NCBI GenBank assembly: GCA_945927915.1
Contig: CAMEMX010000017.1
Coordinates: 1 to 13,688 of the forward strand
DNA from: an uncultured Clostridia bacterium
GTDB taxonomy: Bacteria > Bacillota > Clostridia > Oscillospirales > Oscillospiraceae
Reading direction: 5' to 3'
DNA: 13,688 bases
Position 1 is the stretch's first letter. Every line of letters starts with the position of its first letter. This document shows, piece after piece, positions 1 through 9,007 of the stretch. Below the pieces are notes generated by a model that had not been told where the DNA came from, did not search any database, and saw nothing but the letters and a program-made list of their open reading frames with translations. A program made the position numbers and the translations under genes.

Positions 1-1
1 G

Positions 2-463
2 GGAAAGGACTTTGTCCGTCAGGCGCAGGCACTCGATATTCTGATCGACGTAAGCCATCTGGGGGAGCGCGCCTTCTGGGATTTGGTTGACATAACACAA
101 AAACCGATCCTCGCGTCCCATTCCAACGCCCGCGCCCTGCTCGATTATACGCGCAATCTGACGGACGATCAGCTCCGTGCGATTGCAGAAAGCGGCGGCA
201 CGGTCGGACTGAATCTCTATCCGCCGTTTCTGGGCGAAAACGCCTGCTTTGAGACGCTCTGCCGCCATTTGGAGCATCTTTTGCGCGTCTGCGGCGAAAG
301 CCACGTCGCCCTCGGCGGCGATCTGGACGGCTGCGACGTGCTCGTGGACGGCTTTACCGATGTGGCAAGCTATCCGTCCTTTTACCGCTATCTGTCCTCC
401 TGCGGCTATTCCGAAGCGCTGCTGGAGCGCATATTCTTCACGAACTTACTGCAATTATTCTGA
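2..463 (+). CDS. Membrane dipeptidase, peptidase family M19 (5'-truncated)
   Basis: The reading frame is open from base 2, so the gene starts upstream of the window; only the C-terminal 153 residues are present, about half of the roughly 310 usual for the family. M19 (renal dipeptidase-like) enzymes are zinc enzymes that hydrolyse dipeptides. Visible family signatures are DVSHL near the start of the fragment, the SHSNAR segment (its His is a metal ligand in the family), NLYPPFL, and GGDLDGCD, which matches the conserved Asp-containing loop late in the fold. The C-terminal FFTNLLQLF corresponds to the usual N-(F/L)-L-R-V-type ending. The TGA stop at 461-463 overlaps the ribosome binding site of the next gene, with 14 bases between the genes, so the two are probably cotranscribed. 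Any signal peptide would lie outside the window, so its cellular location cannot be judged. Family assignment is firm; the natural substrate is unknown. Confidence 0.88.
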   Translation, partial: GKDFVRQAQALDILIDVSHLGERAFWDLVDITQKPILASHSNARALLDYTRNLTDDQLRAIAESGGTVGLNLYPPFLGENACFETLCRHLEHLLRVCGESHVALGGDLDGCDVLVDGFTDVASYPSFYRYLSSCGYSEALLERIFFTNLLQLF

Positions 464-477
464 AAGGAGGGCTGCCG

Positions 478-1167
478 GTGGCGCTTTATGCGATCGGGGA
501 TCTGCATCTTTCCTTTGGCGCGGATAAGCCGATGGACGTCTTCGGCGGCGCCTGGCGCGGCTATGTCGAAAAGCTCCGCGAGGGTCTGAGTGTCATCGGC
601 CCGGAGGATACGACCGTCCTCTTGGGCGATCTTTCGTGGGCGCTTGACCTGCCCGGCGCGAGGGAGGACTTCGCCTTTATCAACGCGATTCCCGGCAGGA
701 AGATCCTCCTCAAGGGAAACCACGACTACTGGTGGACGACTGCGACGAAGTTTTACAAATTCTGCGAGGAAAACGGGTTTTCCGAAATGTACATCCTCAA
801 TAACAACGCCTATGAATATGAAGGTTATGCCCTGTGCGGAACGCGGGGCTGGTTTTTTGAGGAGGATGCCGCCGTCGGCAGCCACAACGACAAGATCTTC
901 AAGCGGGAGCTGATCCGGCTGGAGACCTCGCTTCGCGCGGCAGGCGAGGGGAAGAAGCTGTGCTTCCTGCACTATCCGCCGCGCTACCGCGGTTATGAAT
1001 GCCCGGAGATCCTTGCCCTGCTCAAACAGTACGGCGTGAGCCTCTGCTGCTACGGGCATCTGCACAGCGACAGCCACAAGCTCGCCGTGCAGGGTGTGAT
1101 CGACGGAGTCGATTTTCGCCTTTGTGCCGCAGACTTCATTGATTTTTGCCCAATTCGGCTGAAATAA
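478..1167 (+). CDS. Calcineurin-like metallophosphoesterase (predicted phosphohydrolase)
   Basis: This is a 229-residue single-domain metallophosphoesterase starting with GTG at 478, seven bases after AAAGGAGG (463-470). The dimetal site is complete: D8 and H10 in GDLH, D51 in GDLSWALD, N81-H82 in GNHD, H165 in HYPPRY, and H194 and H196 in GHLH. No signal peptide or membrane segment is seen, so it is predicted to be cytoplasmic. The GNHDYWW motif and the short length resemble a group of uncharacterised bacterial predicted phosphohydrolases (COG1768 type, from memory). The substrate cannot be read from the sequence; phosphodiesters, nucleotides and phosphoproteins are all known for the superfamily. 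It follows the M19 dipeptidase gene in the same transcription unit. No hairpin terminator follows it, although the next gene has its own promoter. Confidence 0.88.
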   Translation: MALYAIGDLHLSFGADKPMDVFGGAWRGYVEKLREGLSVIGPEDTTVLLGDLSWALDLPGAREDFAFINAIPGRKILLKGNHDYWWTTATKFYKFCEENGFSEMYILNNNAYEYEGYALCGTRGWFFEEDAAVGSHNDKIFKRELIRLETSLRAAGEGKKLCFLHYPPRYRGYECPEILALLKQYGVSLCCYGHLHSDSHKLAVQGVIDGVDFRLCAADFIDFCPIRLK

Positions 1168-1179
1168 TGAAATTATGTC

Positions 1180-1208
1180 TTGTATTTTCCCGAATCATCT
1201 GTTAAAAT
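1180..1208 (+). promoter_or_regulatory. Sigma-A-type promoter for the tig-clpP-clpX block
   Basis: TTGTAT at 1180-1185 and TAAAAT at 1203-1208 are separated by exactly 17 bases in a locally AT-rich gap (1168-1268) inside otherwise GC-rich DNA. Each hexamer differs modestly from TTGACA/TATAAT. Transcription would begin near 1215, giving a leader of about 54 bases before tig. A second -10-like TATAAA lies at 1223-1228 but lacks a convincing -35. Confidence 0.65.
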
Positions 1209-1231
1209 ATATCGGCTATCTGTATAAAATG

Positions 1232-1247
1232 TGCGCCGGACGGCGCA
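1232..1247 (+). promoter_or_regulatory. Hairpin in the tig 5' leader
   Basis: TGCGCC (1232-1237) and GGCGCA (1242-1247) are perfect inverted complements around a GGAC loop, seven bases before the AGGAGG (1254-1259) of tig. No U-tract follows, so it is not an intrinsic terminator. It could stabilise the 5' end of the mRNA or affect ribosome loading; it could also be chance in GC-rich DNA. Confidence 0.4.
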
Positions 1248-1268
1248 ATTCATAGGAGGAAACACACA

Positions 1269-2579
1269 ATGAATGTCAAAAGCGTAGAGAAAGAAGCGAT
1301 CCGCGCAAAGGTTACCGTCGAGATCACCCGTGCCGAGCTGGAGCCGGCCCTCAACAAGGTCTATCTCAAGGTGCGCAAGGATATTACCATGCCCGGCTTC
1401 CGCAAGGGCAAGGCACCGCGCATGGTCATTGAGGCCGCTTACGGCAAGCACGTTTTCTATGAAGACGCCATCGAAGAGCTCTTCCCCGAGATCTACAAGA
1501 ACTGCGTCCTGACGCAGGACATCAAACCCGTCGGTCGTCCTTCCGTCTCCGCGATGAACATTGGCGACGACGACGCCGTCACCATGACCATCGACACCGA
1601 CCTCTATCCTGAGGTCACCCTCGGTCAGTACAAGGGCCTTGAGGTCGAAAAGGCGGACGCCGCTGTCGCGCAGAGCGAGGTCGACGCCGAGATCGACCGC
1701 ATGGCGCAGAATGTCGCCCGCATCTCCACCGTTGAGCGTCCCGCGCAGGAAGGCGACACGGCTGTCATCGACTTCGAAGGCTTCAAGGACGGCGTCGCGT
1801 TCGACGGCGGCAAGGGCGAGAGCTACGAGCTGAAGCTCGGCTCCCACAGCTTCATTCCCGGCTTTGAGGAGCAGGTCGTCGGCATGACCGCCGGCGAGGA
1901 GAAGGACATCAACGTCACCTTCCCGGAAAACTACCACGCCACCGAGCTGGCCGGCGCTCCGGTCGTTTTCAAGGTCAAGGTACACGAGGTCAAGGAGACC
2001 GTTCTGCCCGAGAAGGATGACGAGTTCGTCAAGGACGTTTCCGAGTTTGACACCATGGCTGAGCTGCGCGCCGACATCGAAAGCCGCATTCTCTCCGAGA
2101 AGCAGGCCGGCATCGACCGCGCGTTTGAGAACGCCGCCGTTGCCAAGGCCGTCGAGAACATGACCGTCGAGATCCCCGACAGCATGGTCGATGAGGAGCT
2201 GGAGCGCGAGATGGAGCGCATGGACTATGAGCTGCGCGCACAGGGCGCCTCCCTCGAGGCTTATGCCAACATGATGGGCGGCAACATGGACTCCATCAAA
2301 AACAGCCTCCGTCCGGGCGCTCTGAACACCGTGAAGACCAATGTGATGCTCGACGCCGTCGTCGAGGCCGAGAAGATCGAGGTCTCCGACGAGGAGTGCG
2401 AGGAAGAGTACAAGCGTCTGGCAGAGTCCTACCAGATGGACGTCGAAAAAGTCAAGGAGATCCTTGATCTCAAGGGAATGCAGGGTGATCTGCAGGTCCG
2501 CAAGGCTGCGAAGCTGATCGCTGAGAGCGCCGTGGCCGTTGCTCCCGCCGCCAAGGAAGAGAGCAAAGACGAGGAATAA
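1269..2579 (+). CDS. tig: Trigger factor, ribosome-associated chaperone and prolyl isomerase
   Basis: Trigger factor binds the ribosome at the exit tunnel and shields nascent chains in the cytoplasm. The 436-residue length is normal for the family. The N-terminal ribosome-binding domain carries the signature GFRKGKAP at residues 43-50, the position of the classic signature loop. An FKBP-type peptidyl-prolyl isomerase domain follows at about 155-240 (motifs GDTAVIDFEG, IPGFEEQVVGM, LAGAPVVFKVKVHEVKE). The helical C-terminal chaperone arms fill the rest, ending in a short acidic tail. The ATG at 1269 has AGGAGG nine bases upstream, so the start is secure. It is first gene after its own promoter, and clpP starts 45 bases after its stop. 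The tig-clp linkage is common in Firmicutes. Confidence 0.98.
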   Translation: MNVKSVEKEAIRAKVTVEITRAELEPALNKVYLKVRKDITMPGFRKGKAPRMVIEAAYGKHVFYEDAIEELFPEIYKNCVLTQDIKPVGRPSVSAMNIGDDDAVTMTIDTDLYPEVTLGQYKGLEVEKADAAVAQSEVDAEIDRMAQNVARISTVERPAQEGDTAVIDFEGFKDGVAFDGGKGESYELKLGSHSFIPGFEEQVVGMTAGEEKDINVTFPENYHATELAGAPVVFKVKVHEVKETVLPEKDDEFVKDVSEFDTMAELRADIESRILSEKQAGIDRAFENAAVAKAVENMTVEIPDSMVDEELEREMERMDYELRAQGASLEAYANMMGGNMDSIKNSLRPGALNTVKTNVMLDAVVEAEKIEVSDEECEEEYKRLAESYQMDVEKVKEILDLKGMQGDLQVRKAAKLIAESAVAVAPAAKEESKDEE

Positions 2580-2624
2580 TCTCCCATCGGCGTGGTTAAA
2601 ATGTTTCGTGAAAGGAGCATTGCT

Positions 2625-3206
2625 ATGAGTTTGGTACCTTATGTTGTCGAGCAGACCAGCAGAGGCGAGCGTTCTTATGACATTTTCTCCCGCCTGCTCA
2701 ATGACCGTATCATTTTCCTGTCTGAGGAAGTGAATGATACCACCGCAAGCCTGATCGTTGCGCAGCTTCTGTACCTCGAAGCGCAGGATCCCGATAAGGA
2801 CATCCAGTTCTACATCAACAGCCCCGGCGGCAGCGTCACAGCCGGCCTTGCGATCTATGATACGATGCAGTATATCAAGTGCGACGTTTCGACGATCTGC
2901 ATCGGCATGGCAGCCTCCATGGGCGCGTTTCTGCTCTCCTCCGGTGCAAAGGGCAAGCGGCTTGCGCTGCCGAACGCCGAGATCATGATCCATCAGCCCT
3001 CCGGCGGCGCACAGGGTCAGGTCACGGATATTCAGATCCATGCGCAGCGCATTCTGGAGATCAAGCGCAAGCTCAATGAGATCCTCGCCGCGAACACCGG
3101 CAAGCCCGTCGAGCAGGTCGCCGTCGATTGTGAACGCGACCACTTCCTCACCGCAGAGGAAGCGAAGGACTACGGCATTGTCGACAAGGTGATCTATCAG
3201 AGATAA
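2625..3206 (+). CDS. clpP: ATP-dependent Clp protease proteolytic subunit
   Basis: This is the serine peptidase that forms the double-ring chamber of ClpXP. Counting from the ATG at 2625, the protein has 193 residues, the standard length, and the catalytic triad falls at S98 (GMAASMGA), H123 (MIHQP) and D172 (ERDHF). NSPGGSV at about 65-71 forms the oxyanion region, and the axial-loop sequence [14 protein letters not shown] is at the N-terminus. In-frame upstream starts exist at 2592 (GTG) and 2601 (ATG), but AAAGGAG at 2611-2617 lies inside that extension and sits eight bases before 2625, so I choose 2625. As in many ClpP proteins, a short propeptide might be removed, though little precedes the mature start here. 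clpX begins 16 bases after its stop, so peptidase and unfoldase are made from one message. Confidence 0.98.
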   Translation: MSLVPYVVEQTSRGERSYDIFSRLLNDRIIFLSEEVNDTTASLIVAQLLYLEAQDPDKDIQFYINSPGGSVTAGLAIYDTMQYIKCDVSTICIGMAASMGAFLLSSGAKGKRLALPNAEIMIHQPSGGAQGQVTDIQIHAQRILEIKRKLNEILAANTGKPVEQVAVDCERDHFLTAEEAKDYGIVDKVIYQR

Positions 3207-3222
3207 CGAAGGAGAATAGGAT

Positions 3223-4470
<1,248 letters not shown>

Positions 4471-4472
4471 GA

Positions 4473-4509
4473 GGGAAAGGGGGAGCAATTTCATTGCCCT
4501 CCCTTTCTT
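4473..4509 (+). terminator. Long imperfect hairpin after clpX, possible attenuator
   Basis: Bases 4473-4488 pair with 4494-4509 around a TTTCA loop: 15 pairs including three G-T wobbles, interrupted by one A-C mismatch. The 3' arm ends in the pyrimidine stretch CTTTCTTC rather than a clean U-run. It could be a leaky terminator lowering read-through into lon, or an RNA processing or stability element at the end of the clpX message. No separate lon promoter was found, so complete termination seems unlikely. Confidence 0.42.
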
Positions 4510-4514
4510 CAAAT

Positions 4515-4532
4515 TGCGGACAAATGTCCGCA
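4515..4532. promoter_or_regulatory. Perfect palindrome immediately before the lon ribosome binding site
   Basis: TGCGGACA (4515-4522) and TGTCCGCA (4525-4532) form a perfect 8-base dyad around AA, ending one base before AAAGGAG (4534-4540) of lon. As DNA it has the size and symmetry of a dimeric repressor operator; as RNA it would form a 7-pair hairpin with an AAAT loop beside the ribosome binding site. It is not a CIRCE or CtsR site. It resembles the Firmicute LexA box (CGAACN4GTTCG) but differs symmetrically at a key base in each half. Confidence 0.45.
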
Positions 4533-4548
4533 GAAAGGAGATATTCCG

Positions 4549-6972
4549 ATGGAGGAAATCATTATTTCCGAACGTATGCCGGTCCTTGCGCTGCGCGGCC
4601 TGACGGTTTTCCCCAAGACGACGATGCACTTTGATGTCGGGAGGGAAAAGTCCATCCGTGCGCTGGACAAGGCCATGTCGGGCGACCAGCATATTTTTCT
4701 GGTAACGCAGAAGGATATTATGGACGATGATCCGTCCTTCTCCGCGCTGTATAAGATCGGCACCGTTGCCCATGTGCGTCAGGTGCTGAAAATGCCCGGT
4801 GATACCGTGCGCATTCTGGTCTATGGCGAATATCGCGCAAAGCTCGTCGAGGGTCTGCAATCAACGCCGTATTTGACGGCCCGAACGGAGTCCGTGCCGG
4901 TTCCCGATTTTCCTGCGGGGAGCGCACGGGTCACGGCGCTTATGCGGCAGGCGGCGCAGCTTTTCGACGAGTTTACCGACCTTTCGCAGCGTCCGGTGCA
5001 GGACGTGATGCTGCGCATTCTCGCCTCAAACGATCCGGGACAGGTCGCGGATATGATGGCGCAGGCCGCCACCTTTGATTTTACCGAAAAAATGCGCGTT
5101 CTTTCTCTGCTGCAGCCTGTGCAGCGGCTGGAGCTTACGAACCGGCTGCTTGCGCGTGAGCTTGAGGTGCTCCGGCTTGAGAATCAGCTACAGGACAAAA
5201 CGCAGCAGAGCATCGACAAGGGACAGCGCGATTATTATCTGCGCGAGCAGATGAAGGTGATCCGCACCGAGCTGGGCGAGGGCGACGACGAGGAGGAATT
5301 CGACGAATACCGCGAGAAGATCCGCCGCCTGAAGCTGGCGAAGGAGGTAGAGGAGAAGCTCGAAAAAGAGGTCCAGCGTCTGTCGAAGCAGCCCTTCGGC
5401 TCGTCCGAGGCCTCCGTCATCCGCAATTACCTCGACGTCGCGCTCGAGCTTCCCTGGAACAAGCGCACGAAGGAACGCGTTGATGTACGCGCCGCAAAAA
5501 AGATCCTCGACGAAGACCATTTCGGACTGGATAAGGTCAAGGAGCGTATTTTGGAGATCCTCGCGGTCAAGCAGCTTGCGCCCGATCTTCCCGGTCAGAT
5601 CATCTGTCTCGTCGGCCCTCCGGGCGTCGGTAAGACTTCGATCGCCATGAGCATTGCGCGTGCCCTGAACCGCAAGCTCGCGCGCATCTCCCTCGGCGGC
5701 ATCCATGACGAGGCCGAGATCCGCGGGCACCGCAGAACCTATATTGGCGCGATGCCCGGCCGCATCCTCAACGCCGTTTCGCAGGCCGGCTCGTGCAATC
5801 CGCTGCTCCTGCTCGACGAGATCGACAAGCTCGGCAGCGATTACCGCGGCGACCCCTCGGCGGCGCTGCTGGAGGTGCTGGATTCCGAACAGAACGCGAC
5901 CTTCCGCGACAATTATCTCGAACTGCCCTTTGACCTGAGCGATTGTATGTTCATCACGACGGCGAACACGACCGACACGATCCCGCGTCCGTTGCTTGAC
6001 CGCATGGAGGTCATCGAGCTTGGCTCGTATACGGACGAGGAAAAGCTGATGATCGCAAAGCAGCACCTTCTGCCGAAGCAGCTTGCAAAGCACGGCCTGA
6101 AAAAGTCGCAGGTACGCGTCTCGGACGACGCCATCCGCGAGATCATCGCCTGCTATACGCGCGAGTCCGGCGTGCGTAACCTTGAGCGCGAGCTTGCGAC
6201 CCTCTGCCGCAAGTGCGCCATGCGCTTCGTCTCGGACGAAACGCTCAAGCGCCTGAGTGTGCACGGCGCAGATCTGGACGAGCTGCTCGGCCCGCGCAAG
6301 ATCATGCCGGACAAGCTGGCACCTTCCGACACCGTTGGTCTTGTCACCGGCCTTGCGTGGACGTCCGTCGGCGGCGAGACGCTTGAGGTCGAGTGCAACG
6401 TCGTCGAGGGCAGCGGCAAGCTGAACCTGACCGGCAACCTCGGCGACGTGATGAAGGAATCGGTGCAGGCGGCAATGAGCTATATCCGTTCGCGCTGCGA
6501 TGCGCTGAACATCCCGCAGGATTTCTATAAAACCAGGGACATCCATGTCCATTTCCCGGAGGGCGCAGTGCCGAAGGACGGTCCCTCCGCGGGCATCACC
6601 GTCTGCACCGCGATGGTCTCGGCGCTGACCGGTCGAGCGGTGCGCAGAGACATCGCCATGACGGGCGAGATCTCCATCCGCGGTCGGGTGCTGCCCATCG
6701 GCGGCCTGAAGGAAAAAACGATGGCTGCCCTGCGTCACGGCGTTAAAACCGTGATCCTTCCGAAGGAAAACGAAAAGGATCTGCGCGAGATCGACCAGAC
6801 TGTCCGCCGCGCGCTCAACTTCCTGCTGGTCGACCACGTCGATGCGGTCATTGATGCAGCGCTTCTTCCGGCGGTCGCTGAGGTGCAGCGGTCTGCTCCC
6901 GTGCAGGAGCAACCGCCCGTTCCCGTGCCGAAGGAGCCGAAGAAAACAGGCAGAAAGGGGCTGCGCCAATGA
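4549..6972 (+). CDS. lon: ATP-dependent protease La (LonA)
   Basis: LonA is a cytoplasmic homo-oligomeric AAA+ protease that degrades misfolded and short-lived regulatory proteins. The 807-residue protein has the LON substrate-binding domain (about 8-200), a helical linker to about 310, AAA+ with Walker A GPPGVGKT at 356-363 (K362) and Walker [10 protein letters not shown], and the C-terminal peptidase with the Ser-Lys dyad S680 (DGPSAG) and K723 (second Lys of GGLKEK). The order and length mark LonA, not the membrane-anchored LonB. The last 30 or so residues form a Pro-rich then Lys/Arg-rich tail beyond the protease fold. ATG at 4549 follows AAAGGAG (4534-4540) by eight bases. The stop overlaps the engB start (ATGA at 6969-6972). 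Two inverted repeats fill the gap from clpX and may regulate expression. Confidence 0.98.
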   Translation: MEEIIISERMPVLALRGLTVFPKTTMHFDVGREKSIRALDKAMSGDQHIFLVTQKDIMDDDPSFSALYKIGTVAHVRQVLKMPGDTVRILVYGEYRAKLVEGLQSTPYLTARTESVPVPDFPAGSARVTALMRQAAQLFDEFTDLSQRPVQDVMLRILASNDPGQVADMMAQAATFDFTEKMRVLSLLQPVQRLELTNRLLARELEVLRLENQLQDKTQQSIDKGQRDYYLREQMKVIRTELGEGDDEEEFDEYREKIRRLKLAKEVEEKLEKEVQRLSKQPFGSSEASVIRNYLDVALELPWNKRTKERVDVRAAKKILDEDHFGLDKVKERILEILAVKQLAPDLPGQIICLVGPPGVGKTSIAMSIARALNRKLARISLGGIHDEAEIRGHRRTYIGAMPGRILNAVSQAGSCNPLLLLDEIDKLGSDYRGDPSAALLEVLDSEQNATFRDNYLELPFDLSDCMFITTANTTDTIPRPLLDRMEVIELGSYTDEEKLMIAKQHLLPKQLAKHGLKKSQVRVSDDAIREIIACYTRESGVRNLERELATLCRKCAMRFVSDETLKRLSVHGADLDELLGPRKIMPDKLAPSDTVGLVTGLAWTSVGGETLEVECNVVEGSGKLNLTGNLGDVMKESVQAAMSYIRSRCDALNIPQDFYKTRDIHVHFPEGAVPKDGPSAGITVCTAMVSALTGRAVRRDIAMTGEISIRGRVLPIGGLKEKTMAALRHGVKTVILPKENEKDLREIDQTVRRALNFLLVDHVDAVIDAALLPAVAEVQRSAPVQEQPPVPVPKEPKKTGRKGLRQ

Positions 6973-7553
6973 ACCTTCAAAAGGTCGAATTTGTCCGCTC
7001 CGCTGCCCGCCCGACGGACTTCCTGCAGGACGGCCTGCCGCAGTTCGCCTTTGCCGGGAAGTCGAACGTCGGCAAATCCTCAGTGCTCAACTGTGTATTA
7101 CAGCGCAAAAATTTTGCCCGCGTCGGTCAGAAGCCCGGCAAGACCGTCCACATCAACTACTTTCGCGTGGATGAGCGCGCCTATTTTGTCGACCTGCCCG
7201 GTTACGGCTATGCGCAGGTCTCCGAGGCAGAAAAGGAGCGCTGGGGCAAGCTGATGGAGGCGTATTTTACCCGCGCGGAGGACATTACCCTCGGCGTGAT
7301 GATCGTCGATGCGCGCCATGCGCCGACGAAGCTCGACTGCGTCATGGCGGAGCTGTTTCAGAACACGAAGCGGCCCTTTGTGGTCGTTGCGAACAAGCTC
7401 GACAAGCTGAAAAAGAGTGAGATCGAGCCGAATATGGACTGCATCCGCCGCACGCTGCGCCTTTCGGACGACACAAAGCTGATCCCTTTCTCCGCGGAGA
7501 AGGGGACCGGTCGCAGCGAGCTGCTCAGCGTGATCTTCGCATATACAGAGTAA
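6969..7553 (+). CDS. engB: Ribosome biogenesis GTPase EngB (YsxC/YihA)
   Basis: EngB is a small TRAFAC-class GTPase, essential in several bacteria, that acts in late assembly of the 50S subunit. The 194-residue length is normal. The G motifs are intact and in order: G1 GKSNVGKS at 30-37, G2 Thr at 59 in PGKT, G3 DLPGYG at 75-80, G4 NKLD at 143-146 and G5 SAEKG at 176-180. The ATG at 6969 overlaps the lon stop as ATGA, with GAAAGGGG (6953-6960) eight bases upstream inside the lon coding region, so translational coupling to lon is likely. The lon-ysxC pairing is also found in Bacillus subtilis. A strong terminator starts directly after its stop, making it the last gene of the tig block. Confidence 0.97.
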   Translation: MNLQKVEFVRSAARPTDFLQDGLPQFAFAGKSNVGKSSVLNCVLQRKNFARVGQKPGKTVHINYFRVDERAYFVDLPGYGYAQVSEAEKERWGKLMEAYFTRAEDITLGVMIVDARHAPTKLDCVMAELFQNTKRPFVVVANKLDKLKKSEIEPNMDCIRRTLRLSDDTKLIPFSAEKGTGRSELLSVIFAYTE

Positions 7554-7591
7554 ACCAAAATGAGTGCGTTGGAAAACGCGCTCATTTTGGT
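7554..7591. terminator. Strong, probably bidirectional intrinsic terminator after engB
   Basis: A 17-base arm (7554-7570) pairs fully with 7575-7591, with a single G-U wobble, around a GGAA tetraloop. A GC-containing core is flanked by AAAA on the 5' side and TTTT on the 3' side, the classic symmetric form that can work on either strand. It begins at the base after the engB stop codon. Confidence 0.9.
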
Positions 7592-7592
7592 A

Positions 7593-7621
7593 TTGCGCTA
7601 CGGGAAGAAAAATGGTATAAT
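7593..7621 (+). promoter_or_regulatory. Extended -10 promoter for the scpA operon
   Basis: A perfect TATAAT at 7616-7621 is preceded by TGG, giving the extended -10 TGnTATAAT. TTGCGC at 7593-7598 is a weak -35 at exactly 17 bases. Transcription would start near 7628, about 23 bases before scpA. The promoter begins two bases after the engB terminator. Confidence 0.82.
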
Positions 7622-7650
7622 AATTTTGAATAAGCCTTTTGAGGAATGCT

Positions 7651-8460
7651 ATGGAAGAACCGAAATACCATCTGTCCGGCGTCGTCCGTGCGGGCAGCGA
7701 TGCTCTCCCTGCGGATTTCGACGGCCCTCTTGACGTCATTTTGCAGCTCCTGAGCAAGAATAAAATTGAGATCCAGGACGTCAGCATCACGTCGATCCTG
7801 GAGCAGTATCTTGCCTACCTTGACGAGATGAAACGCCTCGATATGGAGATCGCCAGCGAGTTTATCGCCATGGCGTCGCACCTGATGCTCATCAAGACAA
7901 AAATGCTCCTCTCCGCCGCCGAGCGGGAGGAGGCCATGAGCGAAATGGAGCTGCTCATCCGCTCGCTCGAGGAGCGTCAATGCGCTGAGGCGCGGGAACA
8001 GATCGGCAATGCCGTGGCATTTCTTGCTCCGCGCAACGAGATCGGCTGCAACATCTTCACCAAGCAGCCTGAGCCGCTCCGCCGCGACACGGCTTACCGC
8101 TATCAGCATGACAAGGACGACCTTGTGCGTGCCTTTGCGCTCATTGCCGAGCGCAGCGAGCGCAAGCTCCCGCCGCCCGTGGGCAATTTCCGCGGCATCG
8201 TCGGCGTCGAGCCGTATCCCGTGACCAAAAAAGCGGCGCAGGTGCTCAAGCGCCTGCTCATGCGCGGCGTGGCAAAATTCCGCACTCTTTTCTCCGGCGC
8301 CCGTTCACGCAGCGAGATCGTGGCGACATTCCTTGCCGTATTGGAGCTTTGCCGTCTGCGCTCGATCGCGCTGGAGGGGGACGGCGAGGACGTGACCGTC
8401 CGCTTCTGCAAAATGCCGGAGGGAGAAATGGAGGATACCGATGGAAGCAACGGAACTTGA
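7651..8460 (+). CDS. scpA: Segregation and condensation protein A (kleisin)
   Basis: ScpA is the kleisin subunit that bridges the two SMC heads and, with ScpB, forms the bacterial condensin that compacts and resolves chromosomes. Counting from ATG 7651 it has 269 residues, typical for the family. The N-terminal kleisin segment is recognisable (DFDGPLDVILQLL, then helices with LEQYLAYLDEM and ASEFIAMASHLMLIKTKMLL). A charged central linker follows, and the C-terminal winged-helix part ends near LELCRLRSIALEG. An in-frame TTG at 7639 would add four residues but covers the GAGG (7641-7644) that serves the ATG, so 7651 is preferred. It is the first gene after its promoter, and its last 20 bases overlap scpB. 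Confidence 0.95.
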   Translation: MEEPKYHLSGVVRAGSDALPADFDGPLDVILQLLSKNKIEIQDVSITSILEQYLAYLDEMKRLDMEIASEFIAMASHLMLIKTKMLLSAAEREEAMSEMELLIRSLEERQCAEAREQIGNAVAFLAPRNEIGCNIFTKQPEPLRRDTAYRYQHDKDDLVRAFALIAERSERKLPPPVGNFRGIVGVEPYPVTKKAAQVLKRLLMRGVAKFRTLFSGARSRSEIVATFLAVLELCRLRSIALEGDGEDVTVRFCKMPEGEMEDTDGSNGT

Positions 8461-9007
8461 GCATATCATCGAGGCGATCTTATTTGCCGCAGGCGAGCCG
8501 GTGCAGACGCAGCGCCTTGCCTTCGCCGCCGAATGCGACACCGACGAGATCGACGCCGCAGCAAAGCGGCTGATGGACAGGCTTTCATATGAGCGTCGCG
8601 GCGTGCGCGTCGTCAAGCTGGAAAATGCCTATCAGATGTGCTCGTCGTCGGAGATGTCTGCCTATATCACCAAAGCGCTCGAGACGCGCAAGCCGCCGAA
8701 GCTCTCGGCCTCGCAGCTCGAGACGCTCACCATCATCGCCTATTATCAACCCGCGACAAAAGCCTATGTCGAGCAGATCCGCGGCGTTGACAGCTCCTAT
8801 TCTGTCGGCGCGCTCCTCAACAAGCATCTGATCGAGGAGAGCGGCCGCCTGAATGTGCCCGGACGCCCGATCCTTTACCGCACGACACCCGATTTTCTCA
8901 GAACCTTTGGTCTGACATCTCTGGACGAGCTGCCGGAGATCGAAAAAATCCAGCTCGGCAAGCGCGAGCTGCCCGAAGAAGTACAGGAGGAAACAGAGCA
9001 TGAGTAA
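8441..9007 (+). CDS. scpB: Segregation and condensation protein B
   Basis: ScpB is the dimeric winged-helix partner of ScpA in the SMC condensin complex. The 188 residues cover two winged-helix domains: the first opens with LEHIIEAILFAAGEPV, and the second contains the hallmark LSASQLETLTIIAYYQPATKAYVEQIRGVDS, continuing to GRPILYRTT and FLRTFGL near residues 145-160. A short acidic tail ends the protein. ATG 8441 follows GGAGG (8430-8434) by six bases. It overlaps scpA by 20 bases and the next gene by 8, which suggests coupled translation and fixed stoichiometry. Confidence 0.96.
   Translation: MEATELEHIIEAILFAAGEPVQTQRLAFAAECDTDEIDAAAKRLMDRLSYERRGVRVVKLENAYQMCSSSEMSAYITKALETRKPPKLSASQLETLTIIAYYQPATKAYVEQIRGVDSSYSVGALLNKHLIEESGRLNVPGRPILYRTTPDFLRTFGLTSLDELPEIEKIQLGKRELPEEVQEETEHE

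Noticed and set aside
2596..2602. Possible separate clpP promoter: GTTAAAAT also occurs at the tig -10
   Set aside because: No -35-like hexamer lies at 16-18 bases upstream (GAATAA at 17), so the shared eight bases look like coincidence.
2592..2624. Upstream extension of clpP from GTG 2592 or ATG 2601
   Set aside because: The ribosome binding site AAAGGAG (2611-2617) lies within the extension, and numbering from ATG 2625 puts the triad at the standard S98/H123/D172.
4515..4532. Calling the palindrome before lon a LexA (SOS) box
   Set aside because: The Firmicute box needs GAACN4GTTC; here it is GGACN4GTCC, changed in both halves. Kept as an unassigned dyad.
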